Positions 9,149 to 17,494 of a DNA stretch of 43,696 nt are shown here, one piece after another (position 1 is the stretch's first letter; the number at the start of each line of letters is the position of its first letter). A program made the translations under genes and the position numbers. The notes beneath the pieces are model-generated. The model was not told the DNA's origin. It saw nothing but the letters and a program-made list of their open reading frames with translations, and ran no database searches. Source of the stretch: Metabacillus rhizolycopersici (lineage in GTDB: Bacteria > Bacillota > Bacilli > Bacillales > Bacillaceae); NCBI RefSeq assembly GCF_020075705.1, contig NZ_JAIQUM010000047.1, positions 1 through 43,696 of the forward strand, given 5' to 3'.

Positions 9149-9374
9149 GGAGTCGTAGCTATCTCTTTATAGCGTTATTCAACAAAAGGGCCATTATATT
9201 GAATAAGAGGTTGCATAAAACTCCACATTTTTATGCAGCTGCTAGGTTTCTTAAGAAGCTAAAAACGTTTATATATCAACGTTGTATAAATTCATGCATA
9301 AATGATAAAAATGAACAAACACCAAACCCTTTATACACATAGATTTGGCAATTTTGAGTACTTCTTAAACTTGG

Positions 9375-9526
9375 TTTTATGTTAACTAGGAATGTATATA
9401 TAATGCATTACTAGTCTTAAAAGTATTGAAAACAGGAAAGTAGGATAGGATGAATAACTAGATGTGACGTACAGGCGTAACGGATCAATCCATACAATGG
9501 ATAAAGAAGGCGAGGTATCCTAGACG
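9375..9526 (+). promoter_or_regulatory. upstream region of gerAB-like gene 1 (repeat copy 1 of 3)
   Basis: This AT-rich block contains TTATGTTAACTAG, then TGTATATATAAT, an AAAAGTATTGAAAACAGGAA segment and a CATACAAT box close to the gene. Copies 2 (about 10719-10890) and 3 (about 12089-12130) share the first part at a spacing of 1.35-1.37 kb. Copies 1 and 2 stay alike up to the start codon. It probably holds the gene's promoter; the sigma factor cannot be fixed. A sporulation (sigma-G) promoter would be expected for a germination gene. Confidence 0.5.
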
Positions 9527-10633
9527 GTGGAAAAAGCCAAAATTAGCGCCATTCAATTATTTGTCTTGATGTTTCTGTTTGAGATGGGGACTGTATTGGT
9601 CATAGGTTTTGGATTAGACGCAAAAAAGGACGCCTGGCTGGCCATTCTTTTAGGAATGTTTGGGGGAATTATCTTTTTTTTCATTTATTCCTTTTTATTT
9701 CGCCAATATCCAAATCTACCACTTACCGGATATGCCAGAAAAGTATTTGGTAAATACCTGGGGTGGATCATTGGCCTGTTATACATTATCTACTTTTTGT
9801 ATTCTGCTATCGATAATATTCGTAGTTTCGGGGAGTTGCTGCTTTCATCGACTATGCCCGAAACACCGTTATTGGCTCTCATTATCTTATTCGTTCTTGT
9901 CATTTGTTATGTACTTTATCTAGGGATTGAAGTATTGGGGAGAACAGCAGAAGTATTTATTGTCATCTTAATCCTTTTGGGGTTGGCAGGGAATTTTTTA
10001 GTATATGCTTCAGGCAATGTCGATCTCCATAATTTGCAACCGTTTCTTGAAAATGGATGGAAACCAATCTTAACGACGGCCCTTCTGGAGACTAGCAATT
10101 TTCCTTTTGGTCAAATGGTTGTCTTTATAATGCTGCTTCCTTATTTGAATCGACCTGAATCAGTGAAAAAAGTATGGTTGTCTGCCTTAATTTCAAGTGG
10201 GCTCGTCTTAAGTTATACAATAAGTTTAAATATCGCTGTTCTTGGTGTTGAGGAAGTAGAGAGATCTACTTTTCCTTTGTTATCAACCATCGGAAAGGTC
10301 AATCTTCTGGAGTTTATCCAACGAATGGATGTTATTGTTGTTTTTACTTTGTTGATTACGGTATTTTTCAAGGCATCCATCTTTTTTTATGTTACCCTAA
10401 TTGGAATCGTAGATTTGTTCAAGCTAAAAAATTATCAACAGATTATTTTACCAGTTGGTTTTATTCTTATCTTTGGGTCAATGGTTTGGGCCCCAAATTT
10501 TGCAGAACACATAGAGAAAGGTAAATATTTTGATCGTTACATTAACGTTTATTTTCATATTATTATTCCATTACTAATGCTAATTGTTACCTTGATTCGT
10601 AATCGTTTCAAAAAGAAAAATAGATCGGAATGA
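9527..10633 (+). CDS. GerAB-like spore germination permease, copy 1
   Basis: The 368-residue integral membrane protein belongs to the GerAB/spore-permease family of the APC superfamily (about 10 helices). These proteins form the inner-membrane B subunit of germinant receptors, working with a GerAA-type and a GerAC-type partner. Motifs include 'KDAWLAILLGMFGG', 'RQYPNLPLTGYARK', 'PFLENGWKPI' and 'ERSTFPLLSTIGKVN'. Length is normal for GerAB. The start is GTG at 9527, about 10 nt after GGCGAGGT. It is about 80% alike to the next gene by eye, and no gerAA or gerAC gene is adjacent. It may work with partners encoded elsewhere or be an orphan paralogue. Confidence 0.88.
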   Translation: MEKAKISAIQLFVLMFLFEMGTVLVIGFGLDAKKDAWLAILLGMFGGIIFFFIYSFLFRQYPNLPLTGYARKVFGKYLGWIIGLLYIIYFLYSAIDNIRSFGELLLSSTMPETPLLALIILFVLVICYVLYLGIEVLGRTAEVFIVILILLGLAGNFLVYASGNVDLHNLQPFLENGWKPILTTALLETSNFPFGQMVVFIMLLPYLNRPESVKKVWLSALISSGLVLSYTISLNIAVLGVEEVERSTFPLLSTIGKVNLLEFIQRMDVIVVFTLLITVFFKASIFFYVTLIGIVDLFKLKNYQQIILPVGFILIFGSMVWAPNFAEHIEKGKYFDRYINVYFHIIIPLLMLIVTLIRNRFKKKNRSE

Positions 10634-10663
10634 AATGCAACATAATAGCTATTATGCTATATT

Positions 10664-10704
10664 CCAAAGCCATCGGGTTTAAACAAATTCCGAGGGTTTT
10701 TTTA
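10664..10704 (+). terminator. terminator of gerAB-like gene 1
   Basis: An imperfect stem pairs CCATCGG with CCGAGGG around a TTTAAACAAATT loop and is followed by seven T. It starts about 35 bp after the stop codon. Confidence 0.7.
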
Positions 10705-10718
10705 ACTTCCTAGAACAT

Positions 10719-10890
10719 TTGATTATGTTAACTAGATTTGTATAGAGTATACATTCCTCACTCCTTAAAAGTATTCAAAATAGGAAAGTAGGAGATGATG
10801 AATGACTAGATGGGACGTACAAGCGCTCATCAGTCAAACAAGCGTGCGAATCAAACCATATAATGGGTAAAGGAGGGGGATCCCTCGACG
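10719..10890 (+). promoter_or_regulatory. upstream region of gerAB-like gene 2 (repeat copy 2 of 3)
   Basis: This copy matches copy 1: TTATGTTAACTAG, TGTATAGAGTATACATT, AAAAGTATTCAAAATAGGAA and a CATATAAT box before a strong ribosome site, AAAGGAGGGGG. It carries a short insertion relative to copy 1 around 10825-10850. Confidence 0.5.
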
Positions 10891-12015
10891 ATGGAGAAAG
10901 CCAAAATTAGCGTTATTCAACTATTTGCCATGATATTTATGTTTGAACTTGGAAGTGCATTGGTCGTAAGTTATGGAATAACTGCCAAAAAAGATGCCTG
11001 GCTCGCGATTCTTTTAGGGATGTTTGGTGGACTTATTTTATTTTTCATTTACTATTTTTTATTTCGTCAATATCCGAACCTGCCGTTAACCGGATATGCC
11101 AGGAAAATATTTGGTAAATATGTTGGCTGGATAATTGGTCTATTATACGTCGTATTCCTTTTGTACGATGCAGCTCGAGATTTGCGTGACTTTGGTGATT
11201 TGCTGCTTTCATCGACATTGACAGAAACACCGTTATTGGCGATCAATATATTGTTGGTTCTTGCCATTTGTTATGTACTTTATCTAGGGATTGAAGTATT
11301 AGCGAGGACAGCAGAAGTATTTGTTGTCATTCTGATCTTTATAGGCTTCACAGGAAATTTGTTAGTCTATTTTTCAGGTAATGTCGATATCCATAATTTG
11401 CAGCCGTTTCTTGAAAATGGATGGAAACCAATCGTAACGACAGCATTTCCTTTAACTACTTTTTTCCCCTTTGGAGAAATGATTGTCTTTACCATGCTGC
11501 TTCCTTATCTAAATCGGCCCGAATTAGCTAAAAAAGTTTGGCTTTCTTCCGTCATTTTAAGTGGGCTTATCTTGAGTTATACAACAAGTTTAAATATAGC
11601 CGTTCTTAGTGTCGAAGTAGTGGAGAGATCTACTTTTCCTTTGTTATCAACCATCGGAAAAGTCAACCTTTTTGATTTTATACAACGGATGGATGTTCTT
11701 GTTGTCTTTACTCTTCTGATCAATATGTTTTTCAAAATAGCCATTCTTTTTTATGGTGCAGTTATTGGAATAGTCGATTTGTTCAATTTAAAAAATCATC
11801 AACAAATTGTTTTACCAGCCGGGATTATTCTCATCTTTTTATCAATGACGATTGCCTCAGATTTTTCGGAACATATTGAAGAAGGGCAAAAAACGGCACA
11901 ATATTACTTTTTTCCACTTATCATGGTGATCATGCCGTTGTTCATGTTACTTGTTACCATGATTCGTAATGGTTTCAAGAAGAAAAGTAGATCGAAATCA
12001 AATGCAACAAAATAA
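10891..12015 (+). CDS. GerAB-like spore germination permease, copy 2
   Basis: The 374-residue paralogue of the preceding gene has the same helices and motifs ('KDAWLAILLGMFGG', 'RQYPNLPLTGYARKIFGKY', 'ERSTFPLLSTIGKVN'). Differences cluster in residues 150-190 and in the last 60 residues. It starts at ATG, whereas copy 1 uses GTG. Each copy has its own upstream region and terminator, so the unit of duplication was a complete transcription unit. Copy 2 ends in a basic tail (KKKSRSKSN). Germinant specificity cannot be inferred. Confidence 0.88.
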   Translation: MEKAKISVIQLFAMIFMFELGSALVVSYGITAKKDAWLAILLGMFGGLILFFIYYFLFRQYPNLPLTGYARKIFGKYVGWIIGLLYVVFLLYDAARDLRDFGDLLLSSTLTETPLLAINILLVLAICYVLYLGIEVLARTAEVFVVILIFIGFTGNLLVYFSGNVDIHNLQPFLENGWKPIVTTAFPLTTFFPFGEMIVFTMLLPYLNRPELAKKVWLSSVILSGLILSYTTSLNIAVLSVEVVERSTFPLLSTIGKVNLFDFIQRMDVLVVFTLLINMFFKIAILFYGAVIGIVDLFNLKNHQQIVLPAGIILIFLSMTIASDFSEHIEEGQKTAQYYFFPLIMVIMPLFMLLVTMIRNGFKKKSRSKSNATK

Positions 12016-12029
12016 TTATTATGTTATGC

Positions 12030-12072
12030 TTCAGGCCTATCGGATTTATTTAAACCCAATGGCTTTTTTTAT
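12030..12072 (+). terminator. terminator of gerAB-like gene 2
   Basis: The stem GCCTATCGG pairs imperfectly with CCCAATGGC and a T7 run follows. It is the counterpart of the terminator after copy 1. Confidence 0.65.
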
Positions 12073-12088
12073 TACCTATAAGAGGCTT

Positions 12089-12135
12089 TATGTAAACTAG
12101 TTTTGTATAGAGTATTCATTAAATACTTTGGTATC
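12089..12135 (+). repeat. orphan third copy of the gerAB upstream region
   Basis: TTTATGTAAACTAG, then TTTTGTATAGAGTATTCATT, matches copies 1 and 2 at the same spacing (about 1.37 kb after copy 2). No permease gene follows; similarity fades after about 12130. A third tandem unit has been lost or was never completed here. Confidence 0.6.
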
Positions 12136-12214
12136 TTGTTGAACTAAAGGGCTTAGTGACAGGGTTCTTGCTGTAGACCGCAAAGTAAATTTGAAGAAAT
12201 AATAAAACGCACCC

Positions 12215-12463
12215 CTATTTTTTTATTTCTTCAAGCTTTCTTCTATTGACTGCTCTATATAAGGAACCTTGAGATATTCCAGTTGCCGAGACTATCTCCT
12301 TTATAGAATATTCTTTACTATCATACATCCGTAGCGCAACAGCAAGCTTTTCTTTATCCAACTTGGGTCTACCTAATGTTTTCCCACGCCTTTTACTTGC
12401 TTCGAGTCCTTCCTTTACTCTCTCAGCAATAAGGTTTCTTTCTAATTCAGCAATCGGGTCATT
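12215..12463 (-). pseudogene. serine recombinase (resolvase/invertase) C-terminal fragment
   Basis: The minus strand encodes about 82 in-frame codons: DPIAELERNLIAERVKEGLE, then ASKRRGKTLGRPKLD, and an HTH ending 'EIVSATGISQGSLYRAVNR'. This is the end of the catalytic domain's long helix plus the Hin/resolvase-type helix-turn-helix. A stop codon lies directly upstream and no N-terminal domain with the catalytic serine is present. It is therefore a decayed remnant without recombinase activity. It sits where a third gerAB unit would be expected. Confidence 0.75.
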
Positions 12464-12610
12464 TTATGGAATAACACTCTTTAAGAAAATTAGATAACTA
12501 TGTTAAAGTTTAGAAGTGATTGTGAAGTGTTAGAATATTAATAAAAATAGGAAAATGTAAACTTAAGGTTGTTTGTAGGAATAATTATTTACGGGGGTTA
12601 GTTAAATAAT
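12464..12610. other. AT-rich gap before the oxidase gene
   Basis: This short region is very AT-rich and should carry the promoter of the oxidase gene. No operator-like repeat is evident. Confidence 0.3.
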
Positions 12611-13747
12611 ATGCATTATGATGTAATTGTAATTGGAGCAGGTTCAATGGGGATGGCAGCAGGTTATTTTTTATCAAAGAGTGGAAAAAGAACTTTATTA
12701 TTAGATTCCTTTAACCCACCTCATGACAAGGGAAGTCATCACGGAGACACAAGAATTATTAGGCATGCTTATGGAGAAGGAGAAGATTATGTTCCGTTAG
12801 CTCTCAAAGCTCAAGAATTATGGCATGACTTAGAGAAAGTTACTCAAAAACAGTTATTTCTCCAAACTGGAGTTCTTAACGTTGGTAATGAAAAATCGGA
12901 TTTCATCCAAAACATAATCTCTAGTTCAGAGAGATATTCGTTGCCACTTGATGTTCTAGATTCAAGTGAAGTGAATAAGCGTTGGGCTGGTATCACTTTA
13001 CCTAACGATTACATTGGGTGCTTTGAACCAACATCAGGAGTGCTAAAATGTGAAGATTGCATTGAAGCATATAGGGAACTTGCAGAGCTACATGGAGCTT
13101 CAATCTTAACAAACAGTAAAGTAAAAGAAATAGTAGTTCATGACAAAAAAGTAACGATCAAGACCGAGGAACAGACTTTTTACTCTGATGCATTAGTTGT
13201 TTCAGCAGGGGCATGGTCAGGGAGTCTCCTTTCCATGTTAAATTTGAACCTTCCTCTGAAACCGACTAGAAAAACATTTGCTTGGTTCGATGCCAATGAA
13301 CATTTGTATAATCATAAAGATTTTCCAGCTTTTTCATTTGAGACATCTCAAGGCCTTTATTATGGCTTTCCAAGCATAAATGGCTCTGGATTAAAAGTAG
13401 GTCGTCATGATGGAGGAGAAAAAATAAATCCAGATGAATCGATACTAGGGTTTGGTGAAGTAGAGGAAGATGAAGCAGATTTAATGCAATTTTTGAATGA
13501 CTACATGCCTTTTAAACAACAATTAAAGTACGGTAAAACATGCATGTATACACTTACTCCTGATGAACACTTTATTATTGATTTGCATCCTACATATTCA
13601 AATGTTGCCATTGCATCAGGTTTCTCAGGACATGGCTTTAAATTTAGTAGTGTTGTTGGTCAGATTTTAGGAGAATTGATTATTTCAGGGAAGACTGAAC
13701 AAAATATTTCTCCATTTTCAATCAATCGATTTATAAAAAGCCTCTAA
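12611..13747 (+). CDS. solA: FAD-dependent amine oxidase, N-methyl-L-tryptophan/monomeric sarcosine oxidase family
   Basis: The 378-residue flavoprotein is the usual length for SolA/MTOX and monomeric sarcosine oxidase, which oxidise secondary N-methyl amino acids to the free amine, formaldehyde and H2O2. The N-terminal Rossmann motif is 'IGAGSMGMAAGYFL'. The family segment 'SHHGDTRIIRHAYGEG' follows at about residues 40-57. The cysteine expected to carry FAD covalently lies in 'GKTCMYTLTPDEHF'. The C-terminal 'ASGFSGHGFKFSSVVG' completes the FAD site. There is no signal peptide. It stands alone with its own terminator. The exact substrate is uncertain, so the symbol denotes the family. Confidence 0.85.
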   Translation: MHYDVIVIGAGSMGMAAGYFLSKSGKRTLLLDSFNPPHDKGSHHGDTRIIRHAYGEGEDYVPLALKAQELWHDLEKVTQKQLFLQTGVLNVGNEKSDFIQNIISSSERYSLPLDVLDSSEVNKRWAGITLPNDYIGCFEPTSGVLKCEDCIEAYRELAELHGASILTNSKVKEIVVHDKKVTIKTEEQTFYSDALVVSAGAWSGSLLSMLNLNLPLKPTRKTFAWFDANEHLYNHKDFPAFSFETSQGLYYGFPSINGSGLKVGRHDGGEKINPDESILGFGEVEEDEADLMQFLNDYMPFKQQLKYGKTCMYTLTPDEHFIIDLHPTYSNVAIASGFSGHGFKFSSVVGQILGELIISGKTEQNISPFSINRFIKSL

Positions 13748-13801
13748 TGAAAGAGGACGTTAGATAGTGGTGAAGTATTAATTTTGTATATTAAGCTCTT
13801 A

Positions 13802-13845
13802 CGCAATCGGGCGCAATTCTAGTACAAGGAATTGTGTCTTTTTTA
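13802..13845 (+). terminator. terminator of the oxidase gene, repeat-type
   Basis: A CAATTC/GAATTG stem is followed by a T-rich tail and preceded by CGCAATCGGGCG. The same arrangement occurs at 14800-14847, so both ends of the next gene carry this repeat-type terminator. Confidence 0.65.
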
Positions 13846-13968
13846 GTTATCATGAACTATTTGATGCCATTCGGAAAACAATCAGGGAGTAATCTTAACA
13901 TTTTCTCAACTAATTGATTCTAAATGGTACTATGAAAGTATTATGTTTAACGCGAGGTGATGATGTAG

Positions 13969-14727
13969 ATGTTAAAGTTAACTCGAGATACCCAATACAT
14001 TAGGAGCGTCTATCTTAAAAGAGATCTTATCTCCTCTTATGATCATTTCCCACTTAACCTCCCAGTCGTTCAGAACTTCCAGGAATTATCCTTTCATCCC
14101 AACGTTACTTATATTGTCGGTGAAAATGGGATGGGAAAGTCTACTCTACTCGAAGGTATTGCGGTTGCATTTGGATTTAACCCAGAAGGTGGTACGCTAA
14201 ACTTTAACTTTTCGAATTACGATTCACATTCTAATTTAGATCAATACCTCCGATTAGCCCAGGGTGTTTACAAGGCAAAAGATCATTTTTTCTTTAGGGC
14301 AGAAACCTTTTATAATTTAGCGACAAATATAGAGGACTTAGATAACGAGCCAATGAGTGGCCCTAGGATTATTGATTCCTTTGGCGGAAAATCACTCCAC
14401 CAGCAATCTCATGGGGAATCCTTTTTCTCAGCTTTTATCGAACGTTTTGGGGGCAATGGGATATACATCCTAGATGAGCCTGAAGCTGCGTTGTCGCCAT
14501 TAAGACAAATGTCGATGTTAGCCAGAATCAATGACCTTGTGAATCAAGGATCCCAGTTTATCATTTCTACTCATTCACCAATTATTATGGCATACCCAAA
14601 TGCTAAAATTGTCCAACTAACAGAAGAGGGCATGAGTGAATCAAGATTGGAAGACACGAATCATTATTTGATTATGAAACAGTTTTTTGAAGATAAAGAT
14701 CGGCTACTGCACCATCTTTTCCAATAA
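13969..14727 (+). CDS. orphan ABC/AAA-type ATP-binding protein
   Basis: The 252-residue protein has a RecF/SMC-like ATPase head: Walker A 'GENGMGKST' (about residue 52), signature-like 'SHGESFFSAF', Walker B 'IYILDEPEAAL', and a switch His in 'STHSPIIMA'. There is no coiled-coil insert, TOPRIM nuclease or membrane domain, so it is not a transporter subunit or an OLD nuclease. Such stand-alone predicted ATPases are common in Bacilli and have no settled role. GAGGTGATG precedes the ATG. No partner gene is adjacent, so a two-gene defence system is not supported. Confidence 0.8.
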   Translation: MLKLTRDTQYIRSVYLKRDLISSYDHFPLNLPVVQNFQELSFHPNVTYIVGENGMGKSTLLEGIAVAFGFNPEGGTLNFNFSNYDSHSNLDQYLRLAQGVYKAKDHFFFRAETFYNLATNIEDLDNEPMSGPRIIDSFGGKSLHQQSHGESFFSAFIERFGGNGIYILDEPEAALSPLRQMSMLARINDLVNQGSQFIISTHSPIIMAYPNAKIVQLTEEGMSESRLEDTNHYLIMKQFFEDKDRLLHHLFQ

Positions 14728-14799
14728 AGTATCGTGCTAATGTTATTTATTTTTAATGCAAGGGTGCTTTAAGGGGAATACAACATTTGCAATAATCTT

Positions 14800-14847
14800 C
14801 CGCAATCGGACGCAGTTCTCTAGTAAGAATTGTGTTCTTTGTTTTTG
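14800..14847 (+). terminator. terminator of the ATPase gene, repeat-type
   Basis: The sequence CGCAATCGGACGCAGTTCT is followed by AGAATTG and a T-rich tail. It is the second copy of the repeat-type terminator seen at 13802-13845. Confidence 0.6.
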
Positions 14848-14994
14848 TTGGGAGCTTTTCTGGAACATAGAAAGTGTCTTTTTAATAGAGTAAAGGATTG
14901 TGTTAAATAACAAATTTTGAAATAATTGGTATTAAGTAGTATGGTAGGATTATTGAAGAACCTTATTATACAAAAGAGAACCTTGGAGGTGCCT

Positions 14995-15345
14995 ATGTAT
15001 ACATACGACTCATTTGAAACATTAGGAGCATTCACATTATTAAGACCTATCTTTGTCACGTTTATAATTGCAGCTTTATTTATGTTTTTCATTATCATCA
15101 TACCTAAATTAAGAAGAAAAATGACGAGTGGTTTATCTGTGGTGGGGTTATCATTTGTTTCAATAATCGCATCTGCTCAATTGCTATACTATGATGCAAT
15201 AATCGTTGATGAACTTGGTTTAGGCGGAGATGAAATTACTACCTATATGTTCTTTGTAATCTTACTTTTTAGTATCATTAACCCAATTATCTTTTATATT
15301 AGGCGTAAAAGAACAGAAGTATCACAAATAAATCTTCCCCAATAA
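14995..15345 (+). CDS. hypothetical small membrane protein
   Basis: The preferred ATG (14995) follows GGAGG by 6 nt and gives a 116-residue protein; a longer frame from TTG 14926 lacks a ribosome site. It has three hydrophobic segments, at about 18-40 (FVTFIIAALFMFFIII), 50-67 and 84-105. The N-terminus MYTYDSFETLGA is probably outside or peripheral, and the C-terminus is basic (YIRRKRTE). I do not recognise the family. It is followed directly by a terminator. Confidence 0.6.
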   Translation: MYTYDSFETLGAFTLLRPIFVTFIIAALFMFFIIIIPKLRRKMTSGLSVVGLSFVSIIASAQLLYYDAIIVDELGLGGDEITTYMFFVILLFSIINPIIFYIRRKRTEVSQINLPQ

Positions 15346-15384
15346 GAGCGCGATTCTTCGATAAAGAAGGTCGCTCTTTTTCTT
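15344..15384 (+). terminator. terminator of the small membrane protein gene
   Basis: Stem AAGAGCG/CGCTCTT, with an inner ATTCTT/AAGAA pairing, is followed by a T-rich tail. It overlaps the stop codon of the preceding gene. Confidence 0.8.
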
Positions 15385-15432
15385 ATTCAAGTAACAGGTT
15401 AGGTTAAGCTTATGCTGAATTTGATTCATAAT

Positions 15433-15465
15433 GGCACGATGCGTTTTAGTAAACTACATCGTGCC
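15433..15465. repeat. perfect inverted repeat GGCACGATG/CATCGTGCC
   Basis: A 9-bp perfect stem has a 15-nt loop that is itself partly palindromic (AGTAAACT). There is no T-run on either side, so it is not a standard terminator. It lies 36 bp beyond the stop of the DUF2798 gene. Confidence 0.5.
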
Positions 15466-15501
15466 ATGCCGGGTGTTACCCCAAAAGTAGCTCTTTTGTT
15501 T

Positions 15502-15987
15502 TTACTTGTTTAATTCTGGCTTTAGTTGCGGTGATGGTTTAACGTATTTCGTTAATAACCAACGTGAGATTGGTCCAACAATTAGTAACTGAGCTGGAAA
15601 TGCTACGATAAAGTTTAGACCAACTGTTTTAAGATACGCTGTGAAAATTGAACCTTCAATTCCGATCATTAACGCCGTTAAAATAAGTCCATATACTGAC
15701 ATAATTAGAACCATTAAAGGGACCATACAAAAGGCAAGCGCCACAATAAAGTTGATTTCCTTGGATTTATCATAAGGTAGTGATAATGCCATTTTACGCG
15801 CTTTCGGTTCAACTATTGACTCTACGATAAAAGCGATGATAAATGTTATGACAAATTGAATCACTGCACTTCCTACTGTAAACGATGAAAACCCGTGTAA
15901 AGCTGTGTTGTAAACTGACATAATCAGAACCATTCCAAAACACATAAATAGTCCAAAAATAATGCCTTCTTTTTTATTACTTGGCAA
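15502..15987 (-). CDS. DUF2798 family membrane protein
   Basis: The 161-residue protein contains two related pairs of transmembrane helices: 'GLFMCFGMVLIMSVYNTAL' with 'FVITFIIAFIVESIVEP', and 'ALAFCMVPLMVLIMSVYGL' with 'VGLNFIVAFPAQLLIVGPI'. This doubled form is typical of DUF2798, whose function is unknown. The start is TTG at 15987, with AAGGAAGGA about 8 nt upstream; an ATG in between leads at once to a stop. It is monocistronic. Confidence 0.8.
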   Translation of the reverse strand: MPSNKKEGIIFGLFMCFGMVLIMSVYNTALHGFSSFTVGSAVIQFVITFIIAFIVESIVEPKARKMALSLPYDKSKEINFIVALAFCMVPLMVLIMSVYGLILTALMIGIEGSIFTAYLKTVGLNFIVAFPAQLLIVGPISRWLLTKYVKPSPQLKPELNK

Positions 15988-16129
15988 ATTAAAACATCCT
16001 TCCTTTTTAAAACATAGATTTGATTATATATAACTAAAAGCTTTTACATAAGTGACAACTTTATGACTTTTTTAGGCTATGTTAAATTACACTACTATTT
16101 TGACGTATCCGCTATCCCACTTGAGTATT

Positions 16130-16160
16130 GATCAACAGTACAAGAATTTTATAGTTTCCT
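16130..16160 (+). repeat. isolated tail of an R-family repeat
   Basis: CAACAGTACAAGAATTTTAT, then AGTTTCCT, matches the 3' tail of R3 and R4. In those copies the same tail is interrupted at ATAAA by elements H and I. Here no element is present, so this resembles an unoccupied site. Confidence 0.55.
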
Positions 16161-16225
16161 ATAACGCAGAAAAGGAGAATGGATTCCTCCATTCTCCCAA
16201 TCTACCTATTTATTAAGTGACAAAA

Positions 16226-17413
16226 TCAAACTGCTTCTGTCTCCCACTTTTTATCATCTTGTACGAATAAAATCCCTAGCTCATGATGCTCTCCATCATA
16301 TAATGTCCGTTGCGTAAAACGAATTTCTCCATTAATTCCGATGACATCAAGTTTGCACATGGCACCATTTTTCTGGAGTGATTCGTAAAATTCATCAACT
16401 GTTTTAACAGCTTGTCCATTTACCTTCACGATCATTTCTCCAACCTGCAGATTCATTCTTTCAGCTGGTGATTGTGGCAAAATACCTAAAATCATCAACC
16501 CTTGATCTCTTTTTGAGAAGTAAAAAGCAGCCGAATTGTCGTTCATTCGTTGACGAATTGTAATAATCTCACGCCCAACAATTGCGATGATGACGGCGAT
16601 AAACGCAACGATTGGCAGCCAGATACTTACCGCTGCTACTGCGAGTGTAAGGACACCTAGCCAAATGACACGTTTTCCAGTCACTTTTATACTCTCCTGT
16701 GGTAATGAACCTTGTATGCGCTGATGGAATCCGATAAAAAATGGAATAAACATCAGCAAAAACGGCTCGCCATTAAGGGTCAACACAGGCCACCACGGCA
16801 AAGTGGACGTAAGCTCTCCACCTGGTACAAGAAATAATAGTGGAAGCATCCACGTCCGATTCGCAACATGTGTACCAATCGGCAGACCTCTTGTACTTAT
16901 TTTTAAGTAAGGTGACGTATGTTTATGTCCTGAACGGTAAATTAACACACCTTCAGCAATGACGAGTATGCCTAGTAATATACTTAATGACGCATAGCTA
17001 GTATTTGGAAGCCCAACAAAGAACTCCGCAATTCCATCCATTTGCCCATTCGTTAAAATCACTGTAGCAAGAAGCGTTAATCCAATTGAATAAACAGCAG
17101 ATAGCAGACGCAATTGGAATGTAACCGCCAACACAGCTGTTACTATCGTTAATAAGACAAATATTCCAAAGGGCAGACTTAAGCCAATTCCAAACAGAAT
17201 AAGCGAGGCAATACAGCCAATGACTAATCCCTTCGTATACGTAAACTTCATTTCATCATACGTGTCTTGAATGCGTATATGGAAAGATTTCCTTTCACGC
17301 TTGATACGAATAGATCCGTACGCATGTGTCATAAGGAGGAACAAATAAAATAGTGGATGAATAAAGAAGCGGCCAATAGCCCATAGTAACTCAAGTAACC
17401 AATTTTCTATCAA
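16226..17413 (-). CDS. minJ: cell division topological determinant MinJ
   Basis: The 395-residue polytopic protein has about six to eight transmembrane helices (residues 1-270) and a C-terminal PDZ domain (about 290-380, with 'GLMILGILPQSPAERMNLQV' and 'GEMIVKVNGQAV'). MinJ bridges DivIVA and MinD at poles and septa. Translation probably starts at TTG 17413, 9 nt after AAGGTGG. This gives the N-terminus MIENWLLELLWAIGRFFIHP, which matches the length of known MinJ N-termini. An ATG at 17446 has no ribosome site. It lies next to swrA and ctpB as in B. subtilis. Loss of MinJ also affects swarming in that species. Confidence 0.9.
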   Translation of the reverse strand: MIENWLLELLWAIGRFFIHPLFYLFLLMTHAYGSIRIKRERKSFHIRIQDTYDEMKFTYTKGLVIGCIASLILFGIGLSLPFGIFVLLTIVTAVLAVTFQLRLLSAVYSIGLTLLATVILTNGQMDGIAEFFVGLPNTSYASLSILLGILVIAEGVLIYRSGHKHTSPYLKISTRGLPIGTHVANRTWMLPLLFLVPGGELTSTLPWWPVLTLNGEPFLLMFIPFFIGFHQRIQGSLPQESIKVTGKRVIWLGVLTLAVAAVSIWLPIVAFIAVIIAIVGREIITIRQRMNDNSAAFYFSKRDQGLMILGILPQSPAERMNLQVGEMIVKVNGQAVKTVDEFYESLQKNGAMCKLDVIGINGEIRFTQRTLYDGEHHELGILFVQDDKKWETEAV

Positions 17414-17494
17414 AGCAGTATCCCACCTTATTGTTTCTACCTTCATCTAGTAGGTTACTCATATTTTACCATCTTAGGTGAAAATTGAGTATGC

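Noticed and set aside
9375..9526. A defined sigma-G promoter for the gerAB-like genes
   Set aside because: CATACAAT/CATATAAT resembles a -10, but no consistent -35 at the right spacing is shared by both copies.
13969..14727. The orphan ATPase as part of a phage-defence system
   Set aside because: There is no nuclease, reverse transcriptase, methylase or toxin beside it, and it is flanked by its own terminator and that of the oxidase gene.
15433..15465. GGCACGATG/CATCGTGCC hairpin as a terminator or riboswitch
   Set aside because: There is no T-run and no aptamer-like conserved sequence. It is reported only as an inverted repeat.
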